A DNA stretch of 54,416 nt from Solidesulfovibrio fructosivorans JJ] (GTDB lineage Bacteria; Desulfobacterota; Desulfovibrionia; Desulfovibrionales; Desulfovibrionaceae). Of the stretch, positions 1-8,539 are shown in pieces; position 1 is the first letter of the stretch, and each line of letters opens with the position of its first letter. Position numbers and translations under genes: made by a program. The notes below the pieces were generated by a model. The model ran no database searches. It was not told the DNA's origin and worked only from the letters and a program-made list of their open reading frames with translations. Where the stretch lies: assembly GCF_000179555.1 (NCBI RefSeq), contig NZ_AECZ01000026.1, positions 1-54,416 on the forward strand. The letters run 5' to 3'.

Positions 1-31
1 TTCCCTCCCCCGGTTCCTTCCTCCCCCTCTC

Positions 32-1339
32 CTACGCCGGGACCTGGGCCAGGGCCTGGTCCAGGTCGGCGATGATGTCGCGCACGTCTTCGATGCCGAC
101 CGAGATGCGCACCATGTCCGGGGCCACGCCGGCCGCCGCCAGCTCGTCGGGGGTGAGCTGGGAATGGGTGGTGCTGGCCGGGTGGATGACGAGGGTCTTG
201 GCGTCGAGAATGTTGGCCAGATGCGAGCACAGCTTCACCGATTCGATGAATGTGCGCCCGGCCTCGATGCCGCCCGTGAGTCCGAAGCCGAACACCGCTC
301 CCGGACCGAGGGGAAAGAACTTCTTGGCCCGGGCATGGTCCTTGTGGCTTGGCAGGCCGGCGTAATTGACCCAGGCCACCTTGGGATGGGCTTCCAGAAA
401 TTCCGCCACGCGCTGGGCGTTGGCGCAGTGCGCCCGGGCCCGAAGCGGCAGCGTCTCCAGGCCCTGGATGATAAGGAAGCTGTTCATGGGGGCCGGCGTC
501 GCGCCGATGTCGCGCATGAGCCCGGTGCGCAACTTGGTGCAAAAGGCCGAGCACGGCGTGCCCTCGAGCTCACAGAGCATCTCCCAGAAATTGGCCCCGT
601 GGTAGGTGGGGTCGGGCGCGGTGATCTCCGGGAATTTTCCGCCCGCCGCCCAGTCGAAGCCGCCGCTTTCGACAATGGCCCCGCCGATGCATGTGCCGTG
701 GCCGCCGATGATTTTCGTCAGCGAATAGACGGCGATGTCCGCCCCCACCTCGAAGGGATTGAGGATGGGCGGCGCGGCCACAGTGTTGTCCAGAATAAAG
801 GGGATGCCGGCGTCGTGGGCCACCTTGGCGATGGCGGGCAGATCGTCCACGTTGCAGCGCGGGTTGCCGATGGATTCGGTGTAGACGAGGCGCGTGTCGG
901 CATCGATGGCCCGGGCGAAATTGGCCGGGTCGGAAGAATCAACGAACCGCACCTCGATGCCGAAGCGCCTCAGCGTATGCTCGAAAAGCGTGTGGGTGCC
1001 GCCGTAGAGGTTGCTGCCCGAAACGATGTTCTGTCCGGCCTTGGTGATGGCGACCACAGCGTAGAAAATGGCGGACATGCCCGAGGCCGTGCACAGGCAG
1101 GCCGGAGCGCCGTGCAGGGCGGCCAGGCGCTTTTCCAGCACGTCGGTGGTGGGGTTGCCAAGCCGCGTGTAGATGTAGCCGGCTTCCTTGAGCGCGAACA
1201 GGTTGGCCGCATGGGCGGCATCGCGGAACAAAAAGCTTGTGGTCTGGTAGATGGGCACGGCCCGGGAAAGCGTATCCTCATCCGGAGCATGGCCGGCATG
1301 CAGGGCCAGCGTCTGGGCATGCCACGTGGAATTGGTCAT
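32..1339 (-). CDS. metY: O-acetylhomoserine sulfhydrylase (PLP-dependent)
   Basis: This 435-residue protein belongs to the Cys/Met metabolism PLP enzyme family and most resembles O-acetylhomoserine aminocarboxypropyltransferase, which makes homocysteine from O-acetylhomoserine and sulfide in the cytoplasm. Visible signatures are the N-terminal TRLGNPTTDVLEKRL block, the ASGMSA phosphate-binding loop, and SLTKIIGGHG, where K209 is the expected PLP lysine. A MetY-typical insertion follows (KFPEITAPDPTYHG). Its length fits MetY rather than the shorter MetB/MetC. The start is placed at the second ATG (1339) because GAGGA lies about 5 nt upstream; the ATG four codons earlier has no ribosome site of its own. 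It is transcribed divergently from the amidotransferase gene. I saw no S-box-like leader in the gap. Sulfide is abundant in a sulfate reducer, so direct sulfhydrylation makes sense, but that is inference. Confidence 0.9.
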   Translation of the reverse strand: MTNSTWHAQTLALHAGHAPDEDTLSRAVPIYQTTSFLFRDAAHAANLFALKEAGYIYTRLGNPTTDVLEKRLAALHGAPACLCTASGMSAIFYAVVAITKAGQNIVSGSNLYGGTHTLFEHTLRRFGIEVRFVDSSDPANFARAIDADTRLVYTESIGNPRCNVDDLPAIAKVAHDAGIPFILDNTVAAPPILNPFEVGADIAVYSLTKIIGGHGTCIGGAIVESGGFDWAAGGKFPEITAPDPTYHGANFWEMLCELEGTPCSAFCTKLRTGLMRDIGATPAPMNSFLIIQGLETLPLRARAHCANAQRVAEFLEAHPKVAWVNYAGLPSHKDHARAKKFFPLGPGAVFGFGLTGGIEAGRTFIESVKLCSHLANILDAKTLVIHPASTTHSQLTPDELAAAGVAPDMVRISVGIEDVRDIIADLDQALAQVPA

Positions 1340-1456
1340 GGAGTTCCTCATGTTTTAATTGGTAGCCGCCCGCGCCGGGGCGTGGGGCATGATGCCCCTA
1401 TATGACAACCCGCCCCCCCGTGGAAAGCCCCGGCCGGCGTTTGCGGCCCCCCGGCC

Positions 1457-1485
1457 TTGACAAGAACCCGGGGCGGAACCGACAA
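1457..1485 (+). promoter_or_regulatory. Weak candidate promoter for the amidotransferase gene
   Basis: A perfect TTGACA hexamer at 1457-1462 is followed after 17 nt by CGACAA, a poor -10 match. It lies about 55 nt upstream of the ATG at 1540. The -35 is convincing, the -10 is not. Confidence 0.25.
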
Positions 1486-1539
1486 CCGGCATCGGCGCTT
1501 TCGCCGCGCCGACTTCCATCGTCACTTCGGGAGGTACCC

Positions 1540-2235
1540 ATGCGCCTGCACGCCTTTTACCATGTCCCCTTCGAGGATGTGGGCTCCATCGCATCCTTTG
1601 CCGCCGAAAAAGACCACTCCCTGACCGCCACCAGCTTCTACGCCGACGAGACCCCGCCTCCGGCCTCGGACTACGACATGCTCATCGTCATGGGCGGGCC
1701 CATGAGCGTCTACGACGAAAAAGAATATCCCTGGCTGGCCGGCGAGAAAAAAGCCATCGAAGCGGCCATCGCCGCCGGCAAGAAGGTGCTCGGCATCTGC
1801 CTGGGAGCCCAGCTCGTCTCCGCCGTCCTCGGCGGCACGGTGACCAAGAATCCGGTGCCGGAAATCGGCTGGTTCAAGGTGGAAATGACCCCGGAAGGTC
1901 TGGCCGAGCCGGTCTTCGCCGGATTCCCCCAATCCTTCTACGCCTTCCACTGGCACGGCGACACCTTCTCCATCCCGCCGGGAGCCGTCCATGCCGCTTC
2001 CTCTGCCGCCTGCGCCAACCAGGCCTTCGTCGCCAACGGCGGCCAGGTCGTCGGCCTGCAGTTCCATCTGGAGACCCAGCCGGTGAACATGCAGAAGCTC
2101 ATCAAGTACTGCGCCGCCGATGTGGCCACCCCCGGCCCCACCATCCACCACCCCAAGCAGATGCACGCCGGGCGCGAAGCCTTCAAGGACATCAAGGCGC
2201 TCATGCACAAGGTCTGCGACGCCATGACCGCGTAA
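1540..2235 (+). CDS. Class I glutamine amidotransferase
   Basis: A 231-residue stand-alone glutamine amidotransferase of the GMP-synthase-like class I type. The triad is visible: the nucleophile C87 in GICLGAQL, and H176 and E178 in GLQFHLET. The oxyanion region is MGGPMSVYDE. The start at 1540 is set by GGGAGG 6 nt upstream; the reading frame stays open further 5' but without a ribosome site. Proteins of this size release ammonia from glutamine, or hydrolyse gamma-glutamyl compounds, for an unknown partner; the substrate cannot be read from the sequence. It has no close operon partner and is followed directly by an intergenic hairpin repeat. Confidence 0.85.
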   Translation: MRLHAFYHVPFEDVGSIASFAAEKDHSLTATSFYADETPPPASDYDMLIVMGGPMSVYDEKEYPWLAGEKKAIEAAIAAGKKVLGICLGAQLVSAVLGGTVTKNPVPEIGWFKVEMTPEGLAEPVFAGFPQSFYAFHWHGDTFSIPPGAVHAASSAACANQAFVANGGQVVGLQFHLETQPVNMQKLIKYCAADVATPGPTIHHPKQMHAGREAFKDIKALMHKVCDAMTA

Positions 2236-2260
2236 GCCGATGCGATGAGAGGGAATGGAA

Positions 2261-2330
2261 TGCCTCCGGCGGCCGGGGGAAACTTTTTGAAAAAAGTTTC
2301 CCCCGGACCCCCTTCAAAAACGTTCAAAGG
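2261..2330. repeat. Intergenic hairpin repeat, family A copy 1
   Basis: The conserved prefix TGCCTCCGGCGGCC leads into a 14-bp hairpin (2275-2304, GGGGGAAACTTTTT paired with its complement), then a conserved tail GGACCCCCTTCAAAAACG. The same prefix, hairpin and tail recur at 7954 and 54280. It follows the amidotransferase stop and can act as a terminator, but the conservation outside the stem shows it is a dispersed repeat. The rest of 2331-2583 holds element C1 and no gene. Confidence 0.8.
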
Positions 2331-2437
2331 GGCGGAGGCTCCGCCTGAGAGGGGATATGGGGTTTTTCATTTTTTTGGGAACAGAGCCAGGCTTTCCCCA
2401 CAGGGATGCCGGGCGGGCGGAAATCGTTCCCGAACCT

Positions 2438-2534
2438 GGGACGCGTTCCCAGGGCCGGCGGCGGGGTGGAGCGGACGCGAAGGCGTATTCTTCAAATATG
2501 CGCCGCACGCGGCTATCCCGCCCCGCCGCCGGCC
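2438..2534. repeat. Structured intergenic element, family C copy 1
   Basis: A 13-bp perfect outer stem (2454-2466 with 2521-2533) encloses an invariant 23-nt core at 2482-2504 that begins GGCGTATTCTTC and can itself form a short hairpin. A second copy at 8319-8414 keeps the core exactly, while its outer stem has a different but equally complementary sequence. Conserved GGGACGCG lies 5' of the stem. No protein-coding signal was recognised. It could be a small RNA, an mRNA leader element for the downstream gene, or a mobile palindrome; the strand cannot be fixed. Confidence 0.65.
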
Positions 2535-2583
2535 AGCCAGCCCCAACCAAACAAACGGCTCGAATGCTGCCGGGAGAAAGGCG

Positions 2584-3057
2584 ATGCGCAAGAAAGAGCG
2601 GGAACTCACGGACAGAGGCGTACTGGAAGAACAGCTCATGCGGGCCAAGGTGTGCCGGCTCGGGCTCTACGACGGCGCGTGGCCCTATGTCGTGCCCGTC
2701 AACATCGGCTACGCCGCCGGACACCTTTATTTCCATTCATCGCTCAAGGGCAAGAAGATGGACATCCTGCGTCAAAACCCCAAGGTCTGCTTCGAGATCG
2801 ACAGCGCCGTGGAAATCGTCACCGGTGAACGCCCCTGCGATTACACCGCCTACTACAAGTCGGTCATCGGCTTCGGCACGGCCGTCTTCCTCGAGGACGA
2901 AGCGGAAAAAGTCGAGGGATTGCGCATCCTCATGCGGCACTTTGCCGGCCCGGAAGAAGGTTTCCGGCCCGAGGTGGTGTCCAAAACGGCCGTGGTGCGC
3001 ATCGACATCGAATCCATGACCGGCAAGTCCAACCCGCCGATGAAGGAATGGAGTTAG
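2584..3057 (+). CDS. Pyridoxamine 5'-phosphate oxidase-family protein (NimA-like)
   Basis: A 157-residue protein of the split-barrel flavin-binding family, closest by eye to the NimA/5-nitroimidazole-resistance-like group. It starts MRKKEREL and carries the family pattern WPYVVPVNIGY, then LYFHSSLKGKKMDIL, then KVCFEID. A partial ending PPMKEWS is typical of the group. Start chosen at 2584 because GGGAG lies 8 nt upstream. It probably binds FMN or another flavin and reduces or shields small molecules; the substrate is unknown. It stands alone, with structured element C1 ending 49 nt upstream, so its leader may include that structure. Confidence 0.8.
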   Translation: MRKKERELTDRGVLEEQLMRAKVCRLGLYDGAWPYVVPVNIGYAAGHLYFHSSLKGKKMDILRQNPKVCFEIDSAVEIVTGERPCDYTAYYKSVIGFGTAVFLEDEAEKVEGLRILMRHFAGPEEGFRPEVVSKTAVVRIDIESMTGKSNPPMKEWS

Positions 3058-3221
3058 CCGACTCCGCCACCTTTTCCATTTTCAGGAAAACCGTATCGCC
3101 CAATTTGTCGAAGGCGGGCGGGTGAAGCCGCATTGCCGCCCGCTGGGCTTTCGCGTAACAGGAAAGCCATTGCGGGCATGGACCTGCCGCAAGACGGCGC
3201 GACTTCAACAACAGAGCGGCA

Positions 3222-6200
3222 ATGCGATTTCCAATACCCGAGGCGGCGGCCTCTCGCCGCCCGTCCGACGCCTTTCCCCCGGCCGCTTTCGCCGGCCATC
3301 CCTTGTCGCTCGCCGCCCGCGCCTTCTTTTTTCTTATTGTCGCCGCCTTCCTGGCGATCGCCCTCCTCCCCGCCTTCGCCCCGGCCGCAACCGAGCCGTC
3401 CCCGGCGGAACCGCCCCAAGCCGCACCCACACGCCCGGAAAAACTCACCGTGGTCGTGGACAAGGATTACCCGCCCTACATCATCACCACCCCTTCGGGC
3501 GAGGTGCGCGGCATCCTGGTTGATCGCTGGAAGCTTTGGGAAAAACGCACCGGCGTGCCGGTCACCCTCGTTCCCATGAACTGGGACGCGGCCCAAAACG
3601 CCATGCGCCATGGCGAGGCCGACGTCATCGACCTGTTTTTCGAAAACGAGACCCGCCAAAAGGACTTCCTGTTCTCCAAACCCTACGCGACCATCGACGT
3701 GCCGGTCTTCGTGCAAAAGGACCTCTCCGGCATCACCGACATGGCTTCCCTGCGCGGCTTTCCGGTGGCGGTCAAACGCGGCGACGCCTGCGCCGAGATT
3801 TTGCAGCGGCACGGCATCGGCCCGCTTTTGTACTACGACACCTACGAGGACGTGATCCAGGCCGCCAAGAACGGCAATATCAAGGTCTTTTGCATGGACG
3901 CCCCGCCGGCGATGTACCACCTTTACAGACAGGGGCTCGACGGCGAATTCAGGCTGGCCTTCATCCTCTATTCCGGCAAGTTGCACACTGCCGTGCGCAA
4001 GGGAAACGCGGCGCTTTTGCGCTTCGTCGAAGCGGGCTTCGACGGCATTGCGGCCAAGGACCTCAAGGCAATCGACAAGAAGTGGCGCGGCACGCCCCTT
4101 TTCCCCTCGTCCGGCCTGCGCTACGCCCTGCTGGCCGTGGCGGCGTTGGCCGCGGCCGCGCTCGTTTTGCTGTCCATAAACGCGCTGCTGCGGCGCACCG
4201 TCCGCCGCCAGACAGCCAGGCTCGAGGAGCTGCTCGAAGCGGTCGGCCAAAGCGAACGCCGCTACCGGGAACTGGTCGAAAACGCGGCCTGCCTCATCGT
4301 GCGCCTCGATCTCCTCGGCCGGGTGGTATTCTGCAACGCCTGGGGCCAGCGGGTCTTCGGCCTGCCCCTTGAGCGCATGCTCGGACGCGACATCGACGCC
4401 TTGGGTGGCGCGCCGGGAAGCGATGCCTCCGAATCGTGGGGGGCGATCCTGGCCGTCCTGGCCGAGGCTCCGGACGGCGCGCGAACCCTGGACCGGCGGC
4501 ATATCGGCGAGAACGGCCGCGCCATCTGGATCACGTGGTCCGTCATCGCCCTGCGCGATCCCAAGGGACTCCCGACCGAATTCCTGTGCGTCGGCAACGA
4601 GATCACCCAACGCAAGCAGGCCGAGAAAGCGCTCGCCGCCAGCGAAGCCCGCTATGCGCTGGTGGTGCGCGCTTCCAACGACGGCATCTGGGACTGGGAC
4701 CTGCGTACGGATGCGGTCTATTTTTCGCCCCGTTACCTGGAAATCCTCGGGCTCGCCCCGGACGCGTTATCCCCGACCGTTACGGAATGGAACCAACGCA
4801 TCCATCCCGACGACGTCGAGGCCGTCCTGCGGGAAAACCGTCGCTGCGCCACGGGTGAAACGGACAGCTTCGTCGTGGAATACCGCATGCGTCACGCGGA
4901 CGGCTCCTACCGCTGGATCGTCGGACGGGGTGCAAATTCCAAGGACGAAAAGGGCCAGGTCGTGCGCATGGCCGGCTCCCATACAGACATCACCCGCCGC
5001 AAAAGGGACGAGACCGCCCTGCGGGAAAGCCAGGACCAACTGGCCAAGATCTTCCGCCTCTCCCCGGTCGGGCTTTGCGTGAGCGCCCAGCGCGACAGCC
5101 GCGTCGTGGATATCAATGAAAACGGAGCGCGCATGTTCGGCTACGAAAAGGCGGCTGTGATCGGCCGCGAAAGCCTGCACCTCGGGGTGTGGCCACACCC
5201 CGAGGACCGCCGGGCGCTGGTGGACGAACTTGTCGCCAAGGGCTCCATCGTCGGCAAGGAACTCGAACTGCTCCACCAAAACGGCTCCACCGTGGTGGTG
5301 CTCTATTCCGCCGTGCCCATCCAGGCGTACGGCGAAACCTGCCTCCTGTCCGTGCTGGTGGACATCACCGAGCGCAAGGCCATAGAGCGGTCCCTGCGCC
5401 GGGCCAAGGAAGCCGCCGAAGCCGCCAACCGGGCCAAAACGGAATTCCTCTCCACCATGAGCCATGAAATCCGCACGCCCATGAACACCATCCTGGGCAT
5501 GGCCCAGGCGCTCTCGGCCGCCGACCTGCCGCCCAAGCAGACCCAGGCCATCCGCGCCATCGAAATCGCCGGGGGAAGCCTGCTCACCTTGTTAAACGAT
5601 ATCCTCGACCTGTCCCAGATCGAATCCGGCGGACTTATCATCGAGGAAAAGCCCTGCGACATCGGGAAGCTGGCCGGACGCATCGTGGACATGATGCGCC
5701 CCGACGCCGCCGCGAAAGACATCGCCCTGCGCCTCGATCTCGCCGAAGACCTGCCCCCGAGCGTTTCCCTAAGCCCGGACCGCATCCGGCAAGTCCTGGT
5801 CAACCTGCTCGGCAACGCCGTCAAATTCACCCACCAGGGCAGCATCGTCCTGGCCGTCGGCCGGGAGGCCGGCCCCACCGGCGGGGACTGGCTGCGCCTG
5901 GACGTGCGCGACACCGGCATCGGCATCCCCGTGGACAAACTGCCCGTCATTTTCGACCGCTTCACCCAGGCCGACGCCACCACCAGCCGGCTCTACGGCG
6001 GGGTAGGCCTGGGGCTGGCCATCTCCAAAAAGCTCGTGGACCTGATGGGCGGCAGCATCCGGGTGGAAACGGCGGTCGGCCAGGGATCGACCTTCACGGT
6101 GCGCCTGCCGTTGCGCCCGGTGCATACCCCGGTCCCGCAAGACGCCTTGCCGCATGCGGCAAAACCCACAGTCATTTCCCATCCAGGCCGACGGGCGACG

Positions 6201-6575
6201 GTCCTGCTCATCGAGGACAGCCCCGGCAACGCCGAAGTCACCAGAATCATGCTCGAAGACAGCCGCTTCGACCTGACCTGGGCTCCCAGCGGGCAGGCCG
6301 GACTCGAAGCCCTGCGCGAGACGCCCTACGACATCGTGCTCATGGACATGGAAATGCCCGAAATGGACGGCCTCGAAACGACAAGGGCCCTGCGCCGCAT
6401 GGAAACGGAACTGGGCCGCCCCCGCACCCCGGTCATCGCCCTGACCGCCCATGCCTTCGAGGAACACCGCCAGCGGGGACTGGCCGCCGGCTGCGACGAT
6501 TTCCAGGCCAAACCCGTCGCCAAAACGCGCTTGCTCGACGCCCTCGAAACCTGGATGGCCGTGGCCGGAAATTAG
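3222..6575 (+). CDS. Hybrid sensor histidine kinase with periplasmic SBP_bac_3-type sensor
   Basis: An 1117-residue membrane sensor. Order: signal/TM segment at about 29-56; a periplasmic solute-binding domain of the amino-acid-binding (SBP_bac_3) type at about 74-295 (VVVDKDYPPYIITTPSG start); a TM helix at about 300-322; three PAS/PAC units at about 345-725; HisKA with MSHEIRTP (H748); HATPase with NLLGNAVKF and GVGLGLAI; and a C-terminal receiver with LMDMEMPEMDG (D1042). It should sense a periplasmic ligand and pass phosphate to its own receiver. No HPt domain is present, so a separate phosphotransfer partner is expected. No strong ribosome site precedes the ATG; GAGCGG is the only candidate. 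The gene is monocistronic and ends before repeat B1. Confidence 0.92.
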   Translation: MRFPIPEAAASRRPSDAFPPAAFAGHPLSLAARAFFFLIVAAFLAIALLPAFAPAATEPSPAEPPQAAPTRPEKLTVVVDKDYPPYIITTPSGEVRGILVDRWKLWEKRTGVPVTLVPMNWDAAQNAMRHGEADVIDLFFENETRQKDFLFSKPYATIDVPVFVQKDLSGITDMASLRGFPVAVKRGDACAEILQRHGIGPLLYYDTYEDVIQAAKNGNIKVFCMDAPPAMYHLYRQGLDGEFRLAFILYSGKLHTAVRKGNAALLRFVEAGFDGIAAKDLKAIDKKWRGTPLFPSSGLRYALLAVAALAAAALVLLSINALLRRTVRRQTARLEELLEAVGQSERRYRELVENAACLIVRLDLLGRVVFCNAWGQRVFGLPLERMLGRDIDALGGAPGSDASESWGAILAVLAEAPDGARTLDRRHIGENGRAIWITWSVIALRDPKGLPTEFLCVGNEITQRKQAEKALAASEARYALVVRASNDGIWDWDLRTDAVYFSPRYLEILGLAPDALSPTVTEWNQRIHPDDVEAVLRENRRCATGETDSFVVEYRMRHADGSYRWIVGRGANSKDEKGQVVRMAGSHTDITRRKRDETALRESQDQLAKIFRLSPVGLCVSAQRDSRVVDINENGARMFGYEKAAVIGRESLHLGVWPHPEDRRALVDELVAKGSIVGKELELLHQNGSTVVVLYSAVPIQAYGETCLLSVLVDITERKAIERSLRRAKEAAEAANRAKTEFLSTMSHEIRTPMNTILGMAQALSAADLPPKQTQAIRAIEIAGGSLLTLLNDILDLSQIESGGLIIEEKPCDIGKLAGRIVDMMRPDAAAKDIALRLDLAEDLPPSVSLSPDRIRQVLVNLLGNAVKFTHQGSIVLAVGREAGPTGGDWLRLDVRDTGIGIPVDKLPVIFDRFTQADATTSRLYGGVGLGLAISKKLVDLMGGSIRVETAVGQGSTFTVRLPLRPVHTPVPQDALPHAAKPTVISHPGRRATVLLIEDSPGNAEVTRIMLEDSRFDLTWAPSGQAGLEALRETPYDIVLMDMEMPEMDGLETTRALRRMETELGRPRTPVIALTAHAFEEHRQRGLAAGCDDFQAKPVAKTRLLDALETWMAVAGN

Positions 6576-6603
6576 GGAAGAGGGAAGGAAGAATGGGGAA
6601 GAA

Positions 6604-6671
6604 AGTGCGAGAGGGGAAACCCTTTTGAAAAAGGGTTCTCCCCTCTCGCGCTCTCCCCTTCCTAAAATTTA
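6604..6671. repeat. Intergenic hairpin repeat, family B copy 1
   Basis: Stem GCGAGAGGGG (6607-6616) pairs with CCCCTCTCGC (6640-6649), with an inner AACCCTTTT stem. The conserved flank CTCTCCCCTTCCTAAAATTT follows. Six copies of this unit occur in the window. Here it lies just after the hybrid kinase and is followed, 42 nt later, by a family A copy. Confidence 0.8.
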
Positions 6672-6713
6672 TAACGTGGCCAGTGTTATACAGTTAACAC
6701 TTCATTATTATTA

Positions 6714-6773
6714 AAAGTCTTTGGAAAGGGGGTCCGGGGGGAGAACCTTTCTGCAAGAAAGGTTTCCCCCCGG
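6714..6773. repeat. Intergenic hairpin repeat, family A copy 2 (inverted)
   Basis: Family A in the opposite orientation to copy 1: AAAGTCTTTGGAAAGGGGGT, then a hairpin of AACCTTTCT against AGAAAGGTT flanked by G6 and C6 runs. It ends only 15 nt before the ATG of the next gene, so it occupies the place where a ribosome site would be expected. Confidence 0.75.
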
Positions 6774-6788
6774 CTCATCTCTCACAAT

Positions 6789-7949
6789 ATGCACACTGAC
6801 GTCGTCATTCTGGGAGCCGGGGCCTCCGGGCTTTGCTGCGCCATTGCCTGCGCCGGCAGGGGGCGCGACACCCTCGTCATCGACCACGGCCCCAAGGCCG
6901 CCCGCAAGGTGCTGGCCGCCGGCGGCGGCCGGGCCAATTGCACCAACACCGACATCCGGGCCGCGGATTACCATTGCGCCAACCCGCATTTCGTCAAATC
7001 GGCCCTGGCCCGCTTCTCCCCCGCCGACTTCCTGGACTGGATCCATGCCGGCGGTGTGGCCACGGTCGAGGAACCCGGCGGCAAGGTCTTCTGCCGCGAC
7101 GGCGCGCGTGCCCTGACCCGGTTTCTCCTGAGCGAGGCCCGGCGGGCGGGCGCTCGCATCCAGCTCGGCACGCGTGTGCGCGACGCCCGCAAGGACGGCG
7201 ACGTCTTCGTCATCGACACCGAGGCCGGTTCCGTGCGCGCAACCTCCCTGGTGCTGGCCCTGGGCGGGAAATCCTGGCCGGGACTTGGTGCCACGGATTG
7301 CGGCTACACCCTGGCCCGGGGCTTCGGCCTGCCGGCCACTGAACTGCGCCCGGGCCTCACCCCGCTTCTGGCCGGGCCGGACATGGCCCCGCTTTGCCGC
7401 GAACTTGCCGGCGTATCCCTGCCCGTGCGCCTGACCGGCCCATGCGACATCACCGGCGAGCTGCTTTTCACCCACAAAGGCGTCTCCGGCCCGGCCGTGC
7501 TCGATGCCTCGCTTTTCTGGCGCGAGGGCGAAACGCTTTCCATCGACTGGCTGCCCGGCCGCGATCCCGAGGCGATCCTGGCCGAAGCCGGCCGCCAGGA
7601 GATCAAAAACGCCCTGTCCGGTTGCCTGCCCAAACGCCTGGCCACCGCCCTGTGCCAGCACCTCGGCGCGACCGGCCCCGCCGCCGGCCTCTCCCCCAAA
7701 GCCCGCCGCAAGCTCGCCGCGTCGCTTGCCGCCTTCTCCTTCGCCCCGGCCCGGGCCGAAGGCTACGCCAAGGCCGAAGTGACCCTCGGCGGCGTCACCG
7801 TGGACCGCATCTCCTCCAAGACCCTGGCCGCAAGCGACATCCCCGGCCTCTACGTCATCGGCGAACTGCTCGACGTCACCGGCCGCCTCGGCGGCTTCAA
7901 CCTGCACTGGGCCTGGGCCTCGGGCTTCGCTGCCGGAGGCGATATATGA
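6789..7949 (+). CDS. HI0933/YhiN-family FAD-dependent oxidoreductase
   Basis: A 386-residue flavoprotein of the HI0933 (BaiN/YhiN) family. The N-terminus carries the dinucleotide-binding GAGASGLCCAIACA, then the family hallmark AARKVLAAGGGRANCTNTD, and near the end GLYVIGELLDVTGRLGGFN and a WAWASGF close. FAD and NAD(P)H use are expected; physiological substrates of most members are unknown. No Shine-Dalgarno is visible before the ATG because repeat A2 ends 15 nt upstream, so translation may be weak, leaderless or coupled in some other way. It is followed 4 nt after the stop by repeat A3. Confidence 0.88.
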   Translation: MHTDVVILGAGASGLCCAIACAGRGRDTLVIDHGPKAARKVLAAGGGRANCTNTDIRAADYHCANPHFVKSALARFSPADFLDWIHAGGVATVEEPGGKVFCRDGARALTRFLLSEARRAGARIQLGTRVRDARKDGDVFVIDTEAGSVRATSLVLALGGKSWPGLGATDCGYTLARGFGLPATELRPGLTPLLAGPDMAPLCRELAGVSLPVRLTGPCDITGELLFTHKGVSGPAVLDASLFWREGETLSIDWLPGRDPEAILAEAGRQEIKNALSGCLPKRLATALCQHLGATGPAAGLSPKARRKLAASLAAFSFAPARAEGYAKAEVTLGGVTVDRISSKTLAASDIPGLYVIGELLDVTGRLGGFNLHWAWASGFAAGGDI

Positions 7950-7953
7950 GGGG

Positions 7954-8029
7954 TGCCTCCGGCGGCCGGGGGGAAACTTTTTGAAAAAAGTTTCCCCCCG
8001 GACCCCCCATCAAAAACTTTCAAAGGGGG
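7954..8029. repeat. Intergenic hairpin repeat, family A copy 3
   Basis: Prefix TGCCTCCGGCGGCC, the GGGGGGAAACTTTTT hairpin and tail GGACCCCCCATCAAAAACTT, matching copies 1 and 6 closely. It begins 4 nt after the flavoprotein stop codon. The stretch 8030-8539 then holds a terminator and element C2 but no gene. Confidence 0.8.
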
Positions 8030-8053
8030 CATGGGGTTCACCGGGCGCGGCAG

Positions 8054-8094
8054 AAAAAGGGCTCTTCATTTCCAAAGGAATGAAGAGCCCTTTT
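8054..8094. terminator. Bidirectional intrinsic terminator
   Basis: AAAAGGGCTCTTCATTTCC pairs with GGAATGAAGAGCCCTTTT around an AAA loop, with one bulged T. The A- and T-runs at the two feet let it work on both strands. It would end the plus-strand flavoprotein transcript and the minus-strand ffh-rpsP-khpA-rimM transcript. Confidence 0.75.
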
Positions 8095-8318
8095 CTATCC
8101 ACAAAGGAAGAGCAATACTGTAGAGGCGCACCCTTCACTCGAATGGGAGTCCACATCGGGCGAGCCGGCGAACCTGCACACGCAGCAGCGGGGGTTGTTT
8201 TCAGCTTTGGCGGCAAGCCGCGCTCGCCGGAGTGCCATGCCATGCGAGGGTACGTACGCCTCTTGCTTTCCAATGGCTGTGTGGATCCGTACGGTCGGTA
8301 CGCATCGCTTTCGGGGAT

Positions 8319-8414
8319 GGGACGCGCGACCAGGGCCGGCTGGGGGCAGGACGGACGCGAGGGCGTATTCTTCAAATATGCGCCGCGCGCGGCCGCACTG
8401 CCCCCAGCCGGCCC
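8319..8414. repeat. Structured intergenic element, family C copy 2
   Basis: Outer stem 8335-8348 (GCCGGCTGGGGGCA) pairs perfectly with 8399-8412 (TGCCCCCAGCCGGC). The core at 8362-8384 is identical to that of copy 1, and GGGACGCG again precedes the stem. The paired stem bases differ from copy 1 on both sides, which is covariation. The surrounding 8095-8318 has no recognisable gene. Confidence 0.65.
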
Positions 8415-8539
8415 GACCAACAACAGCGACAGTGCAACGACAACACGGCAGCCTCCCCCAAACAAAACCGATATATGTCGGCCTTGCCTTGCGGGAAAAC
8501 ATCGCCATTGCGGCAACACTCGGACGAATGAACGCGGTG

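Noticed and set aside
3058-3221. Possible riboswitch between the flavin-fold gene and the hybrid kinase
   Set aside because: The region has a TTGCGG...CCGCAA stem but none of the conserved cores of c-di-GMP, TPP, SAM or cobalamin riboswitches.
3054-4610. A 518-codon minus-strand frame opposite the hybrid kinase
   Set aside because: Same cause; composition is typical of shadow frames and no family is recognisable.
6604-6773. Miniature inverted-repeat transposon (MITE)
   Set aside because: No clear terminal inverted repeats or target duplications could be seen. Left as a repeat family with unknown mobility.
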